From Lepas anatifera (Eukaryota; Arthropoda; Thecostraca; Lepadidae), in NCBI GenBank assembly GCA_034440635.1, contig JAOTON010000316.1, positions 310,001 to 374,000 of the forward strand: a DNA stretch of 64,000 nt, given 5' to 3'. The stretch's first letter is position 1. Each line of letters begins with the position of its first letter. Of the stretch, positions 12,001-20,262 are shown one piece after another. Under the pieces are notes generated by a model that saw only the letters and a list, made by a program, of their open reading frames with translations, had not been told where the DNA came from and made no database searches. A program made the translations under genes and the position numbers.

Positions 12001-15000
12001 CGGCTGCACCCTTCTACACCGGTGCGGGCCAGCCGTAGCGGTGCGGGCCAGCCGAGCTGTAGAGCTCCGCGTGGACGGGGGCGCGGTGTCCATTACGGAC
12101 GTAATGGAATTGGACGGAATTGGAACGGCGCTTTCCATATGTAATTGGTCACGGGATGTTTTTTCTCTCTGAGAATGTAACAAGGGAAATGAAATTGGAC
12201 AGAGGCACAACAACTTATTGGGATGTATTTTCCGGAACAGAAAGTGACACGACAAATTTCAGTGGAATGGGATGGAGTTTGAAATGTTGTCTCATGCCGA
12301 CCTCTCCTGCACGGCACGCCACCACAAGTGTTGCACCTGGTCCCGTCCTCCTGACCTACCACCGCCGTCGCAGGCGGACTGTCACTGGCGGTGGAGGGCC
12401 CCAGTAAGGCCGAAATCAGCTGTCATGACAACAAGGACGGCACGGTGTCCGTCTCTTACCTGCCCACCGCGCCCGGAGAGTACAAGGTGGCCGTCAAGTT
12501 CGCCGACAAACACATTCAAGGGCAGCCCCTACTCCGTCAAGGTCACAGGTCAGTGTAGCCCCTTCCTCCGTCTAGGTCACAGGTAGCGCAGCTGTATCGC
12601 TACCGCAGCTGCATGTGTGTTTCATGCACTTGCGGGAAACTTTGAATTGTTTTCATGATACATGCGCTGTTTTTGTAGGCCTTTAATATAAGGAAAATTT
12701 AACAGTCCTCATCAATTGCGATATCCATATAATTCGACGCAATTTTTTTGCATGGAATTTGTGTGAATCGCCACTGCTTAGGATAGTGAAATGTTGCGCC
12801 TGAGAGACGAAAAGCTCCATTGAGTCTCCTGGTCCGTTTGTACGCGCACGTTTGCGCTCGGCCACTTGGTCCCCGGCTGTGATCTGGTGTGATGGCTTGG
12901 CTGCTGATGCAGGCGAGGGCCGCAAGAGGAACCAGGTCTCCCTGGGCTCCCAGTCCGAGGTGGCCCTGCCCGGCAAGGTGACTGAGAAGGACATCAAGGC
13001 GCTGAACGCCTCCATCACGGCGCCATCTGGCCTGGAGGAGCCCTGCTTCCTCAAGAAACTCCCCAACGATCATCTGGGTAGGTGTGGACTGTAGAGTACA
13101 CTGTTGGGGTAAGCGCAGACTGCAGGATTAACTGTTGTGTGTGGTCTGAAATAGTGAAAAATTAAAAATTTAAACGTACAGAATAAATACAGTCATTTGG
13201 AATTCGCTTACAAGTCAGTGACGCGTTTGTGCTCAAACTGTAACGATTTTCGAATGGAAAATCTCCAGCATTCCGATTGCTTCGTTTTGAAACGCAAAAG
13301 CTTAGGCGCCAAGCATCTGTAGTGTATTTCAAAAGCATGATCTCGGCAGGCATTTCCTTCACTCCGCGAGAGATTGGCCAGCATCTGGTCATGGTGAAGA
13401 AGAAGGGAGTCGAAATTCAGGGTTCACCCTTCAAGATCATGGTCAGCCCGAAGGAGGTGGGAGACGCCAGCAAAGTCAAGGTGTCCGGCACGGCGCTCAA
13501 GGAGGGCAAGACACATCAGGACAACAAGGTTCTGATCGACACTAAGGAGGCGGGTACGTACCGCATTGCGTTGCAGCTGTCTGCTGTTCTCGCCAATTAC
13601 TGTAATGCACTCTTGCGACTGTGTTTTATTGAAGCTCCAGCGTTGCTAAGGTAAATTAAAACAGGCCCACATGCTACCACACCCAGAAAACTAAGCCGTG
13701 AATCATTATATATTCGTGATAACCAGATAGCTGAAGAGATCTTCAAAATCAAGGATCGAGAAAGCTGAAATGTTCATCAAATAGAGCTAGTTTGCAGCAA
13801 GATGCAAAGTTCAATGAATCATTCAAATTAAATTGAAAGTTTTTGAAACGTCTCCAGCACTCGTACAATTTATGACTAATTTATTATCCTTACTCCTTTT
13901 CCATAAAGGCTACGGAGGCCTGTCGATGTCGATTGAGGGCCCGTCGAAGGCCGAGATCAAGTGTGACGACAAGGATGACGGCAAACTGGAGGTGTCCTAC
14001 AACCCCAAGGAGCCCGGCTTCTACATCATTAACCTCAAGTTTGCTGACCACCACGTGGAGGGCTCGCCCTTCACGGCCAAGGTGGGAACTGGTCCCAGCT
14101 GGGGCATCCAACTCCTATGCTTTGCGCCTTCAGATACTCTCTCTGTTTCTGTTTATGTTTCGGTTGGGGGACAGTGGGAGAGTGAATTGCAGCCAGATTG
14201 TCACCATATTTCTCACTACCTTAGAGCAGATATTGCTGTTTGCCCAAGCACTTATTCTTGAATTTGGAGATCCTTATTAATAAATTTACCTCTTTTGATG
14301 TTGTCCATTGATTGTAAGTTATAGTGTGGGCGGGGGTATGATGATGACCCGTCATCATATATCCAATTGTAATACCTTTGCAGTGTGCGTATTCAGAAGA
14401 GTTTGGATCACATTCGCTCCGCTTTGGTGCCCAATCAATTGTGTTCGGGGTTTTCTACCGGTTTATCGCAACTTTAAGTGCTCAATTTTTTGCCACCAGC
14501 ATTTGTTGGAGCCTTACTTTGAACCACCAACGATGAACCAGCTTCGCCTTTAATACTTAGTGCTCTATCCCCCATGTATACGCGGGCCGCCATCTGGTCA
14601 GCTAATTCTCTGACACCCTGACTGTCATCTGTATAAAAACTGTGTACCGCAGTGATTTCTGAAACTCGGACCGGGATATTGTCCCGCTGTGTACCGCAGT
14701 GATTTCTGAAACGCAGACCGGGATATTGTCCCGCTGTGTACCGCAGTGATCTCTGAAACTCGGACCGGCACCTTTTCCCGCTGTGTACCGTTGTGATTTC
14801 TGATACTATAACCGCCATGTGTTACCACTGTGGTCCCCACTTGCGACCGCCAGGTGACCGGTGAGGGCTCCAACACACAGACGGAGCGCATTAAGCGGGA
14901 CCGCGACGCCGTGCCCATCACTAGCGTCGGCTCCAGCTGCGCCCTCACCTTTCAAGATGCCAGGCGTCTCGGCCATGGACCTCTCGGCCACGGTGACCTC

Positions 15001-18000
15001 CCCCCGGCGGCGTGGTGGAGGACGCCTCTCTCAGCGAGCTGGATGACAACCTGCACGCTGTCAACTTCGTGCCGAAGGAGCTGGGCGTGCACACGGTGTC
15101 TGTGCGCTACAGGGATGTTCACATCCCCGGCTCACCCTTCCAGTTCACAGTGGGACCACTCAAGGTGCGTTGGACGCTATACTCGTTTAACCTAGACGTT
15201 CTTGCGTTGGTAGACAGATAAAACCCGAAGCTGTGACCAATACCGATATTTAAAGTTTTGTCCACTTTTCCGATGGTAGCAGTAAACTGTGCCCTGTGTG
15301 GGTATGTTTTATCTTACTATTGCTATTATTATTTTAGGATCTTAGCGTGATGATAAACGTCCTCCGATGAGGATATATTAGACAGAGATCACACCTTCTA
15401 CTCGGATAGTCAACATAATGAAATGACTGCCACTGTACGCCTCCTGGCCGTGTACAGTCGCTCTGAGAGCCAGTGTTGAGGCGCCCCCTGTCGCGGCAGG
15501 ACGGCGGCGCTCACCGCGTGCACGCCGGCGGGCCCGGCCTGGAGCGGGGTGAACAGGACATGCCAAACGAGTTCAACGTATGGACCCGAGAGGCTGGTGC
15601 CGGCTCCCTGGCCATCAGTGTGGAGGGCCCCAGCAAGGCCGAGATCGACTTCAAGGACCGCAAGGACGGCTCCTGCTACGTCAGCTACGTCGTCTCCGAG
15701 CCTGGTGCGGTGATGCCTAGCGGGATGCGGGGTTGTCGTACAAGGTGCTTGTTAAGACGGATTCAGCGTTTGTTCTTAAGAGGAGACATGAATGTGTGGT
15801 GTACCACAAAGCAGCCCCAAACGGTTAATTCCTGAGATTTATTGATTTTTTCTAATGACAACTTGCAAACCACTCAAATTTGTGTGATATGATATTTTAT
15901 AGCTTATTGTTTTAAATAGGTTGCCCTTAATATATTTTAATGCTGCTGGCGAGTGGTATGTATCATGCCAAGATGTTCTCCAGCAGTCGCCGTCGATGTT
16001 GTTGGCCGTTTGTCATCGGTATGTGTTTGTTGGCCATATGTCATCAGACTATGTGTTTGTTGGATGTGTTGACTATGTGTTTGTTGGCCATATGTCATCA
16101 GACAATGTGTTTGTCGGCTGGCTGCAACAATATGTGTTTGTTGGCCGTATTTCATCAGTATGTATTCGTCGCGGTTTCTGCAGGCGAGTACCGTGTGGGA
16201 GTCAAGTTCAACGACTCGCACATTCCCGACTCGCCGTACAAGGTGTTTGTAACCCCTTCCAACACGGACGCCCACAAGATCTCCGTGAACCAGCTGCCTG
16301 ATGCCGGCGTACAGGTGAGTGGTCCAGGGGGTGGACTGGGGAGCAGAGCACCGGTCTCCGGGGTACAGGTGAGTGGTCCAGGGGGCGGACTGGGGGAGCA
16401 GAGCACCGGTCTCCGGGGTACAGGTGAGTGGTCCAGGGGGTGGACTGGAGGTGCAGAGCACCGGTCTCCGGGGTACAGGTGAGTGGTCCAGGGGGGGTGG
16501 ACTGGGGAGCAGAGCACTGGTCTCCGTGGCGTGAGGTCGGTTGATGGCCTTGGAGTGGAAACAGGGTCCCTGGGGTAGACACAGGGATCCCTGGGGGAAA
16601 TGCAGAGGTCTTCAAGGAAAAACACGGGGTCACATGGCGTCGCCAACTCTTTTTCCTGTTGGAAGGGTTCCTCGGTAGCCCGCTTGCTCCATGTTCAGGG
16701 AAGCCGCCGGGCCTTGAGCCGGGCGGCTTCCCTGAACAAGGAGTAAGCTGGCTCCCGAGAAACCCTTCCAACATGGAAAGAGTTGGCGACACCATATGCA
16801 GTTGGTGCATCGATAAGCGCCAAAAATTGTTTGGAAAGGCATAGGGTATCTCCAGGAGTAGATACAAATGTCCTGTAGGGCAGATACAGGGATCGGCTGG
16901 GGCAGGTTTAGTAGTTCCGAAGAACAGCTTCTGGGGCGGCGGCCGGGCGGGTGTTTATGTTCGTGAGGAGAATGCTTGTGAGGAAGGCCGAGGATCTGCT
17001 TTGATGCTGCAGTGTCATGAACACGTTTACGCCTCATTGCCAGTCTCTACAAAATAGATGATTGAATGTCATTAGAAATAGCCTTGGTCGATACGATAAT
17101 TTAATTTCCCACAGTTTTAGTATACCACGTACCTTCTTTGTCAGCAGGAAATACAATGACTGCACCAGATTGTATCTCTGCTATAATTTTGCAATGCTTT
17201 ATGTTGGTCGTACACGGTTCTGCAATTCTCATGTTGCTTGCACTTCATGTTATGTTATGCCACAGTTCCTTATATCATATTATGTGGTCTAATGAAGTAA
17301 GTGGACAATAGTAGAAGTAAGTGGTACGCTTTTACGTAGACCATTTTTAACTAGGGTCCACATCACCTGTACCACTTGCTTGCTGGCCTGCGGCCTAGTA
17401 TGACGGTGCAGTGGGACCCGATGTATCGTCAGACACATTTGACCTATGGACAGGTGAACAAGCCGATCGTATTTCTGGTGGACCGTACCGGCTGCAAGGG
17501 GCAGCTGGACGTGAAGGCAGTCTCGCCCAGTGGAGAGGAGGACGACTGCGTGTTCGACTACTTGGACGAGGACACATACTCCTGTCGGTTCCTGCCTAAG
17601 GAGAACGGCATCCACCAGGTGCGGCAGCTCCAGCCTACCTGAAGCCATGTATTGACAATTTTCACTGGATGTTGGCCACTTAGCCATTTTTTAGTTAGCT
17701 TGAACAATGGCCGAGTACTTCTCCCTGTGATATTATCTCAATTATAGAGAAGAGCACGTGCCCTCCTTGTTTCGTCTCTGGGTGTGATCAGTGGATCGTT
17801 ATTTAATGGCACATGATGGCTGTCTGAAGCCCTATGGCGGTATTCGTCAGTGCTGGTGTAGCTGCCCACTGACGCGTCTCTACGTGCCGGCAGCTGCATG
17901 TCAAGTGGAACAACGTGCACGTGCCGGGCTCGCCGTTCCGTCTGAAGATCGGTAAACAGGACGCCGACCCGGCAGCAGTGCACGCCCACGGCAAGGGCCT

Positions 18001-20262
18001 GGAGCGCGGTCAGACCGGACACAAGTCCGACTTCATCGTGGACACGTGCAACGCCGGCGCCGGCACCCTGGCCGTCACCATCGATGGCCCCTCCAAGGTC
18101 AGTGAACGGCTGTTGGTAATCTGGTGACCCAGCGCTTCAGATGGTACTCATATTAATGTTGATTGAAAGAATATGTGTTGCTCGTGCCTCGTCGAGCCCA
18201 GTGCTTTGGCGGCGGTTAAGGAGTCTCCCCCAGTGTCACCGACTCTCCTCGCCCGACGCCGTCAGAAGGCAGACGTTGGCTTCAGTCGTGAGTCGTGCGG
18301 GAACGTGCTGTAAAAAGTACGGTTTTGACTGAACACGTTTGCTGGTGCTGTCCTCTGGTAACGAGTATAACTGAACGGCTTTGAGCAGGTGGCGATGGAC
18401 TGTACTGAGGTGGACGAGGGGTACAAGGTGCGCTACACCCCGCTCAGTCCCGGAGACTACTACTGCGGCGTCAAGTACGACGGCTACCACATCGCCGGGT
18501 CGCCCTTCAGGGTTCCCGTGGAAGGTCAGCCGCCTGCGAGTGCTACACTCAGCCTCATGGGGTCGACGGAGTGGCCTGATTCATGAATTTTTGTTGATAT
18601 CTGTGTAGCTTTGTTTGTCGATCCTATGACATAGAAGTATTGAGATGTACTGTTAGTGTTGTAAATTCTGAAAGCATTAAAAATACTGTTAAAGTATGTT
18701 GGGAAAATATGTTGTTGTGATGCTCTCTTACCCAGCTATTTTTTTGGCACGGTGACTTGGAGCGCACCCCGTGCAACTGTGCTGACTGTAGGTGCTCACT
18801 GCATCCCCCAGGTGAGGAGCTGGCCGAGAAAGGACCCAAGGAGCAGTCGGCCGTGGTGGTGGAAACGGTGGAGAAGCAGACGGTGCGGTCCAAACAGGAG
18901 AAGTACGTGCCGTCGCTGCCCAAGTTCGACTCGGATGCAACCAAGGTCACCTCCAAGGGCATGGGCCTGAAGAAGGCCTTCGTCGGCCGTCAGAACCAGT
19001 TCACAGTGGACGCCGGCAAGGCTGGTGAGACCAAGAAGCGGGTGCCCAAGCAGTGGCCTCCGCCCCCACAGTAGGCCGGCCTGGTCCCACTCTTCTCTCT
19101 CGGACAGTAGTCAGACCCTGCACTCCCCTGCTCTCAGACAACAGCCCGGTCCCACTCTTCTCTCTCGGACAGTAGTCAGACCCTGCACTCCCCTGCTCTC
19201 AGACAACAGCCCGGTCCCGCTCCGCCCCGCCCTCGTGAACACTTGCCCGAACCCCTCCTGTGTATGCCAGCCGCCGGATGCCCCTTTGCTCTTTACAGAG
19301 CTGCTGTCCCCTCGTCTGTGTCGAATTTTCCATTGTAAGCGCTGTGTCGTATCGAAGCATCAGCCAAAACCACATACCTTTAGAATACGCCTTCAGAATA
19401 ACGCAGCTGCTCACTCGTGCGACGCTTAACAAAGGCTTTCGCAGATTGGCAGCCCGTGTGGTTTCAGCATTACTTGGTTTTCACTGGTTGCATGGTGTAA
19501 GGAAGTGCACTTATTTTTATTGGTACAAGTAAACTTGACAATGCTTGGATTTTTTAGGCAATCGTATTTTCAGATCAGGCTTAGCATAACAGGTTTTGCA
19601 AGTATTGCCTTCAGTGCCGTTCAGTGACCAGCATTGTCGTTCCTAATATTTAACCGTCGTTTCAACAACGCTTGCCCGGAAACGTAACATAGAAATTAGC
19701 TTTATAATGTTAACAGTAGCTGGCGAGATCTGGCAAGCTCTGTGACAAGCGTCTATCGCTTGTAACAGACTGGCCATCTGCCCATAATTCTACATCAGCA
19801 GCCTTAGAACGCAGAGAGTCTGGCCAACGAGAACACCTGCCAGCATTGGATCAATTAACATAGCTCATTGTTAACGTGCTTAATCATGACTAAAACTATT
19901 TTTTTCTTAGGGGGTTTGTTTTGTTTTTGCTAACAGACCTCCGGGCTCTGTATAAGCTGTAGCCCCTCAGGGGTCACAGCTTATACACCGGAGGCCGGCG
20001 TGTTTGTGTGTGTGTGTGTTACCATGGCAACGGCTCTCACCCTGCTGCCGGCGGCGCTAACCTGTAACCCTCTACAGGCCAGGACATGCTGTGGGTGGGC
20101 TGCTTCGGACCGAAGAACCCGTGTGAGGAGGTGCACATCAAGCACGTGGGCCGCAACCAGTACCAGGTGTTCTACACGGTGAAGGAGCGCGGAAAGTACA
20201 TCCTGGTGGTGCGCTGGGGCGAGAAGGACATCCCCGGCTCGCCGTTCGAGGTGGAGGTCTAG
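5941..20262 (+). CDS. cher: Filamin, C-terminal part (about nine Ig-filamin repeats plus dimerisation repeat)
   Basis: Filamin cross-links actin and scaffolds membrane receptors. The gene's 5' part (actin-binding calponin-homology domains and first rod repeats) lies outside the window. Fifteen exons are seen: 5941-6097, 7191-7331, 10920-11048, 12374-12548, 12913-13077, 13350-13553, 13909-14081, 14854-15164, 15500-15704, 16184-16314, 17454-17618, 17894-18097, 18389-18524, 18812-19024 and 20078-20262. Each junction has an AG acceptor and GT donor with matching phase. The product shows the diagnostic pattern of Ig-filamin repeats: [15 protein letters not shown], PxEPGxY and GSPF near each repeat end. 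A charged hinge (exon 14) precedes the final repeat, which in vertebrate filamins mediates dimerisation. The order resembles what I recall of Drosophila cheerio. Exons 4 and 8 carry homopolymer insertions that break the frame as assembled, and a large optional exon may lie at 7747-10110. The gene symbol is by homology to Drosophila. Confidence 0.97.
6098..7190 (+). other. filamin intron
   Basis: AT-rich, non-coding. Contains several imperfect copies of a TTACGGGGTTTTGYGAT-like phrase at about 6290-6400. No other feature. Confidence 0.8.
7191..7331 (+). CDS. cher: filamin exon 2: Ig repeat a, first part
   Basis: Acceptor GTGTCGGCAG|CTGAGG and donor GTGCAGG|GTAGGT; 141 nt, phase 1 to phase 1. 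Encodes [18 protein letters not shown] and then [20 protein letters not shown], ending NGENVQG. In every filamin this is followed by SPF, which is supplied by the exon at 10920. Confidence 0.95.
7332..7746 (+). other. filamin intron
   Basis: Non-coding. It ends with the pyrimidine-rich acceptor CTTTTCCTCCCAG at 7746, which defines the start of the large optional exon. Confidence 0.75.
7747..10110 (+). CDS. probable giant in-frame cassette exon of filamin (788 codons)
   Basis: The stretch 7747-10110 follows a good acceptor (CTCCCAG|ACAAAC) in the same phase 1 as exon 2 and is open to 9245. The frame then moves +1 (about 9215-9500: [14 protein letters not shown], then a Ser-rich run) and returns to the first frame to 10110, where CCAG|GTCCGT is a possible, weak phase-1 donor. 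Its length is 2364 nt, exactly 788 codons. Inclusion would give [12 protein letters not shown] and [12 protein letters not shown], so the repeat is interrupted between two beta-strands yet stays in frame. The encoded protein is polar, Ser/Pro/Lys-rich and probably disordered, with two GRWR motifs ([14 protein letters not shown] near the start, [15 protein letters not shown] near the end). The two frame moves may be assembly errors or a short intron. Alternatives: an alternative terminal exon (stop at 9246 or 10161), or a decayed exon. I do not recognise the domain. Confidence 0.6.
10111..10561 (+). other. filamin intron, unique part
   Basis: Non-coding and AT-rich, with no structure seen. If the large exon is used as a terminal exon its poly(A) site should lie here, but no AATAAA was found close downstream. 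Confidence 0.6.
10562..10905. repeat. degenerate minisatellite, unit about 30 bp
   Basis: Repeats of GACGTTCCTGACACTCTCCC with variable CCTTTGCC/GTCACCTGCTG spacers; about ten imperfect copies running up to the acceptor of exon 3. It forms the pyrimidine-rich tract of that acceptor. Confidence 0.8.
10920..11048 (+). CDS. cher: filamin exon 3: end of Ig repeat a, start of b
   Basis: Acceptor CGCGCAG|GCTCTC and donor GGCGCAG|GTACGG; 129 nt, phase 1 to 1. Encodes [20 protein letters not shown], then [18 protein letters not shown] and TKDAGAG, the standard inter-repeat junction. Confidence 0.95.
11049..12373 (+). other. filamin intron
   Basis: Long intron with no coding signal. A GC-rich patch at 11960-12090 contains a direct repeat of GGTGCGGGCCAGCCG; the rest is AT-rich unique sequence. 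Confidence 0.8.
12374..12548 (+). CDS. cher: filamin exon 4: Ig repeat b (one-base insertion)
   Basis: Acceptor CGTCGCAG|GCGGAC and donor GTCACAG|GTCAGT. Encodes [18 protein letters not shown] and [19 protein letters not shown]. The frame breaks at 12520-12522, where GGG stands for the expected GG of [13 protein letters not shown]; the next frame then reads [11 protein letters not shown]. Length 175 nt, one more than phase requires. Probably an assembly error. Confidence 0.9.
12549..12912 (+). other. filamin intron
   Basis: Non-coding; nothing notable beyond an AATTTTTTTGC run near 12740. Confidence 0.75.
12913..13077 (+). CDS. cher: filamin exon 5: Ig repeat c, first part
   Basis: Acceptor GATGCAG|GCGAGG and donor CATCTGG|GTAGGT; 165 nt, phase 1 to 1. 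Encodes [20 protein letters not shown], then [20 protein letters not shown], a run highly characteristic of arthropod and vertebrate filamins. Confidence 0.96.
13350..13553 (+). CDS. cher: filamin exon 6: end of repeat c, start of d
   Basis: Acceptor CTCGGCAG|GCATTT and donor GAGGCGG|GTACGT; 204 nt, phase 1 to 1. Encodes [20 protein letters not shown], then [20 protein letters not shown] and a DTKEAG junction. Confidence 0.95.
13554..13908 (+). other. filamin intron
   Basis: AT-rich and non-coding; nothing notable. Confidence 0.75.
13909..14081 (+). CDS. cher: filamin exon 7: Ig repeat d
   Basis: Acceptor CATAAAG|GCTACG and donor GGCCAAG|GTGGGA; 173 nt, phase 1 to 0. Encodes [20 protein letters not shown] and [20 protein letters not shown]. 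Confidence 0.95.
14082..14853 (+). other. filamin intron
   Basis: Non-coding AT-rich sequence to 14640, then the 47-bp minisatellite that runs to just before exon 8. Confidence 0.75.
14641..14817. repeat. 47-bp minisatellite, about 3.7 copies
   Basis: Unit starts TGTGTACCGCAGTGATTTCT and continues GAAACTCGGACCGGGATATT. Starts at 14641 and 14688 give the period. It lies in the intron within 40 bases of the exon 8 acceptor. Confidence 0.9.
14854..15164 (+). CDS. cher: filamin exon 8: Ig repeat e (two one-base insertions)
   Basis: Acceptor GACCGCCAG|GTGACC and donor CTCAAG|GTGCGT, phase 0 to 0. Encodes [20 protein letters not shown], later [20 protein letters not shown] and [15 protein letters not shown]. 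Insertions in the T run 14950-14952 (TTTCAAG for TTCAAG) and the C run 15000-15005 put the middle in other frames. The 311-nt length is exactly two more than a multiple of three. Confidence 0.9.
15165..15499 (+). other. filamin intron
   Basis: Non-coding; nothing notable. The acceptor tract CCCCCTGTCGCGGCAG precedes exon 9. Confidence 0.75.
15500..15704 (+). CDS. cher: filamin exon 9: Ig repeat f, first part
   Basis: Acceptor GCGGCAG|GACGGC and donor GAGCCTG|GTGCGG; 205 nt, phase 0 to 1. Encodes [18 protein letters not shown], then [20 protein letters not shown] and [17 protein letters not shown]. Confidence 0.95.
15705..16183 (+). other. filamin intron with ATGTGTTTGTTGGCC repeats
   Basis: 16019-16165 holds five to six imperfect copies of ATGTGTTTGTTGGCCATATG spaced irregularly, most followed by TCATCAG. 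The remainder is AT-rich. Confidence 0.7.
16184..16314 (+). CDS. cher: filamin exon 10: end of repeat f, start of g
   Basis: Acceptor TTCTGCAG|GCGAGT and donor GTACAG|GTGAGT; 131 nt, phase 1 to 0. Encodes [20 protein letters not shown] and [18 protein letters not shown]. The donor region is repeated in tandem just downstream. Confidence 0.95.
16309..16530. repeat. 54-55-bp minisatellite repeating a splice donor
   Basis: Four copies of a unit starting GTACAGGTGAGTGGTCCAGG and containing GGACTGGGGAGCAGAGCACC. The GT of each ACAG|GTGAGT lies at 16315, 16369, 16424 and 16479, and the first is the true exon 10 donor. The array therefore straddles the exon end. Confidence 0.95.
16315..17453 (+). 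other. filamin intron
   Basis: Holds the donor-bearing minisatellite (16309-16530), the fold-back element (16632-16798) and its flank to about 16860, then AT-rich sequence with no structure to exon 11. Confidence 0.8.
16632..16798. mobile_element. fold-back element (imperfect 167-bp palindrome)
   Basis: Left arm ACATGGCGTCGCCAACTCTT pairs with right arm AAGAGTTGGCGACACCATAT. Both arms continue through TTGGAAGGGTT/AACCCTTCCAA to the centre near 16715 (GGAAGCCGCC / GGCGGCTTCC). Arms are about 75 bases. The right arm and about 50 flanking bases recur at 56036-56135, so this is a dispersed family. Confidence 0.8.
17454..17618 (+). CDS. cher: filamin exon 11: Ig repeat g, middle
   Basis: Acceptor TATGGACAG|GTGAAC and donor CCACCAG|GTGCGG; 165 nt, phase 0 to 0. 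Encodes [20 protein letters not shown] and [20 protein letters not shown], then [10 protein letters not shown]. Confidence 0.93.
17894..18097 (+). CDS. cher: filamin exon 12: end of repeat g, start of h
   Basis: Acceptor GCCGGCAG|CTGCAT and donor CTCCAAG|GTCAGT; 204 nt, phase 0 to 0. Encodes [20 protein letters not shown], then [20 protein letters not shown] and [12 protein letters not shown]. Confidence 0.95.
18389..18524 (+). CDS. cher: filamin exon 13: Ig repeat h, second part
   Basis: Acceptor TTGAGCAG|GTGGCG and donor GTGGAAG|GTCAGC; 136 nt, phase 0 to 1. Encodes [20 protein letters not shown] and [17 protein letters not shown]. Confidence 0.95.
18812..19024 (+). CDS. cher: filamin exon 14: hinge 2 and start of the dimerisation repeat
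   Basis: Acceptor CCCCCAG|GTGAGG and donor AAGGCTG|GTGAGA; 213 nt, phase 1 to 1. Encodes a charged hinge ([37 protein letters not shown]), then [20 protein letters not shown], the opening of the last repeat. If the donor is ignored the frame runs on to a stop at 19074, giving [15 protein letters not shown] as an alternative tail. Confidence 0.95.
19085..19216. repeat. two-copy 65-bp tandem duplication
   Basis: TCCCACTCTTCTCTCTCGGA begins at 19085 and again at 19150. The copies are virtually identical, so this is a recent duplication or an assembly duplication. Confidence 0.9.
19938..19994. other. long stem-loop in last filamin intron
   Basis: Arm CCTCCGGGCTCTGTATAAGC is answered by ACAGCTTATACACCGGAGG. 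The apex contains a second inverted repeat CCCCTCAGGGG. Directly followed by (GT)n at 20001-20020, 84 bases before the exon 15 acceptor. Confidence 0.75.
20078..20262 (+). CDS. cher: filamin exon 15: C-terminal dimerisation repeat and stop
   Basis: Acceptor CTCTACAG|GCCAGG; the TAG stop is at 20260-20262. Encodes [20 protein letters not shown] and [18 protein letters not shown]. The CEE-KHVG signature and the short tail after GSPF match the last repeat of filamins. Confidence 0.96.

Larger units (their letters stand above)
19025..20077 (+). other. last filamin intron
   Basis: Starts with a two-copy 65-bp direct repeat, continues as plain AT-rich sequence, and ends with a strong hairpin (19938-19994) and a (GT)n tract (20001-20020) close to the last acceptor. 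Confidence 0.8.
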
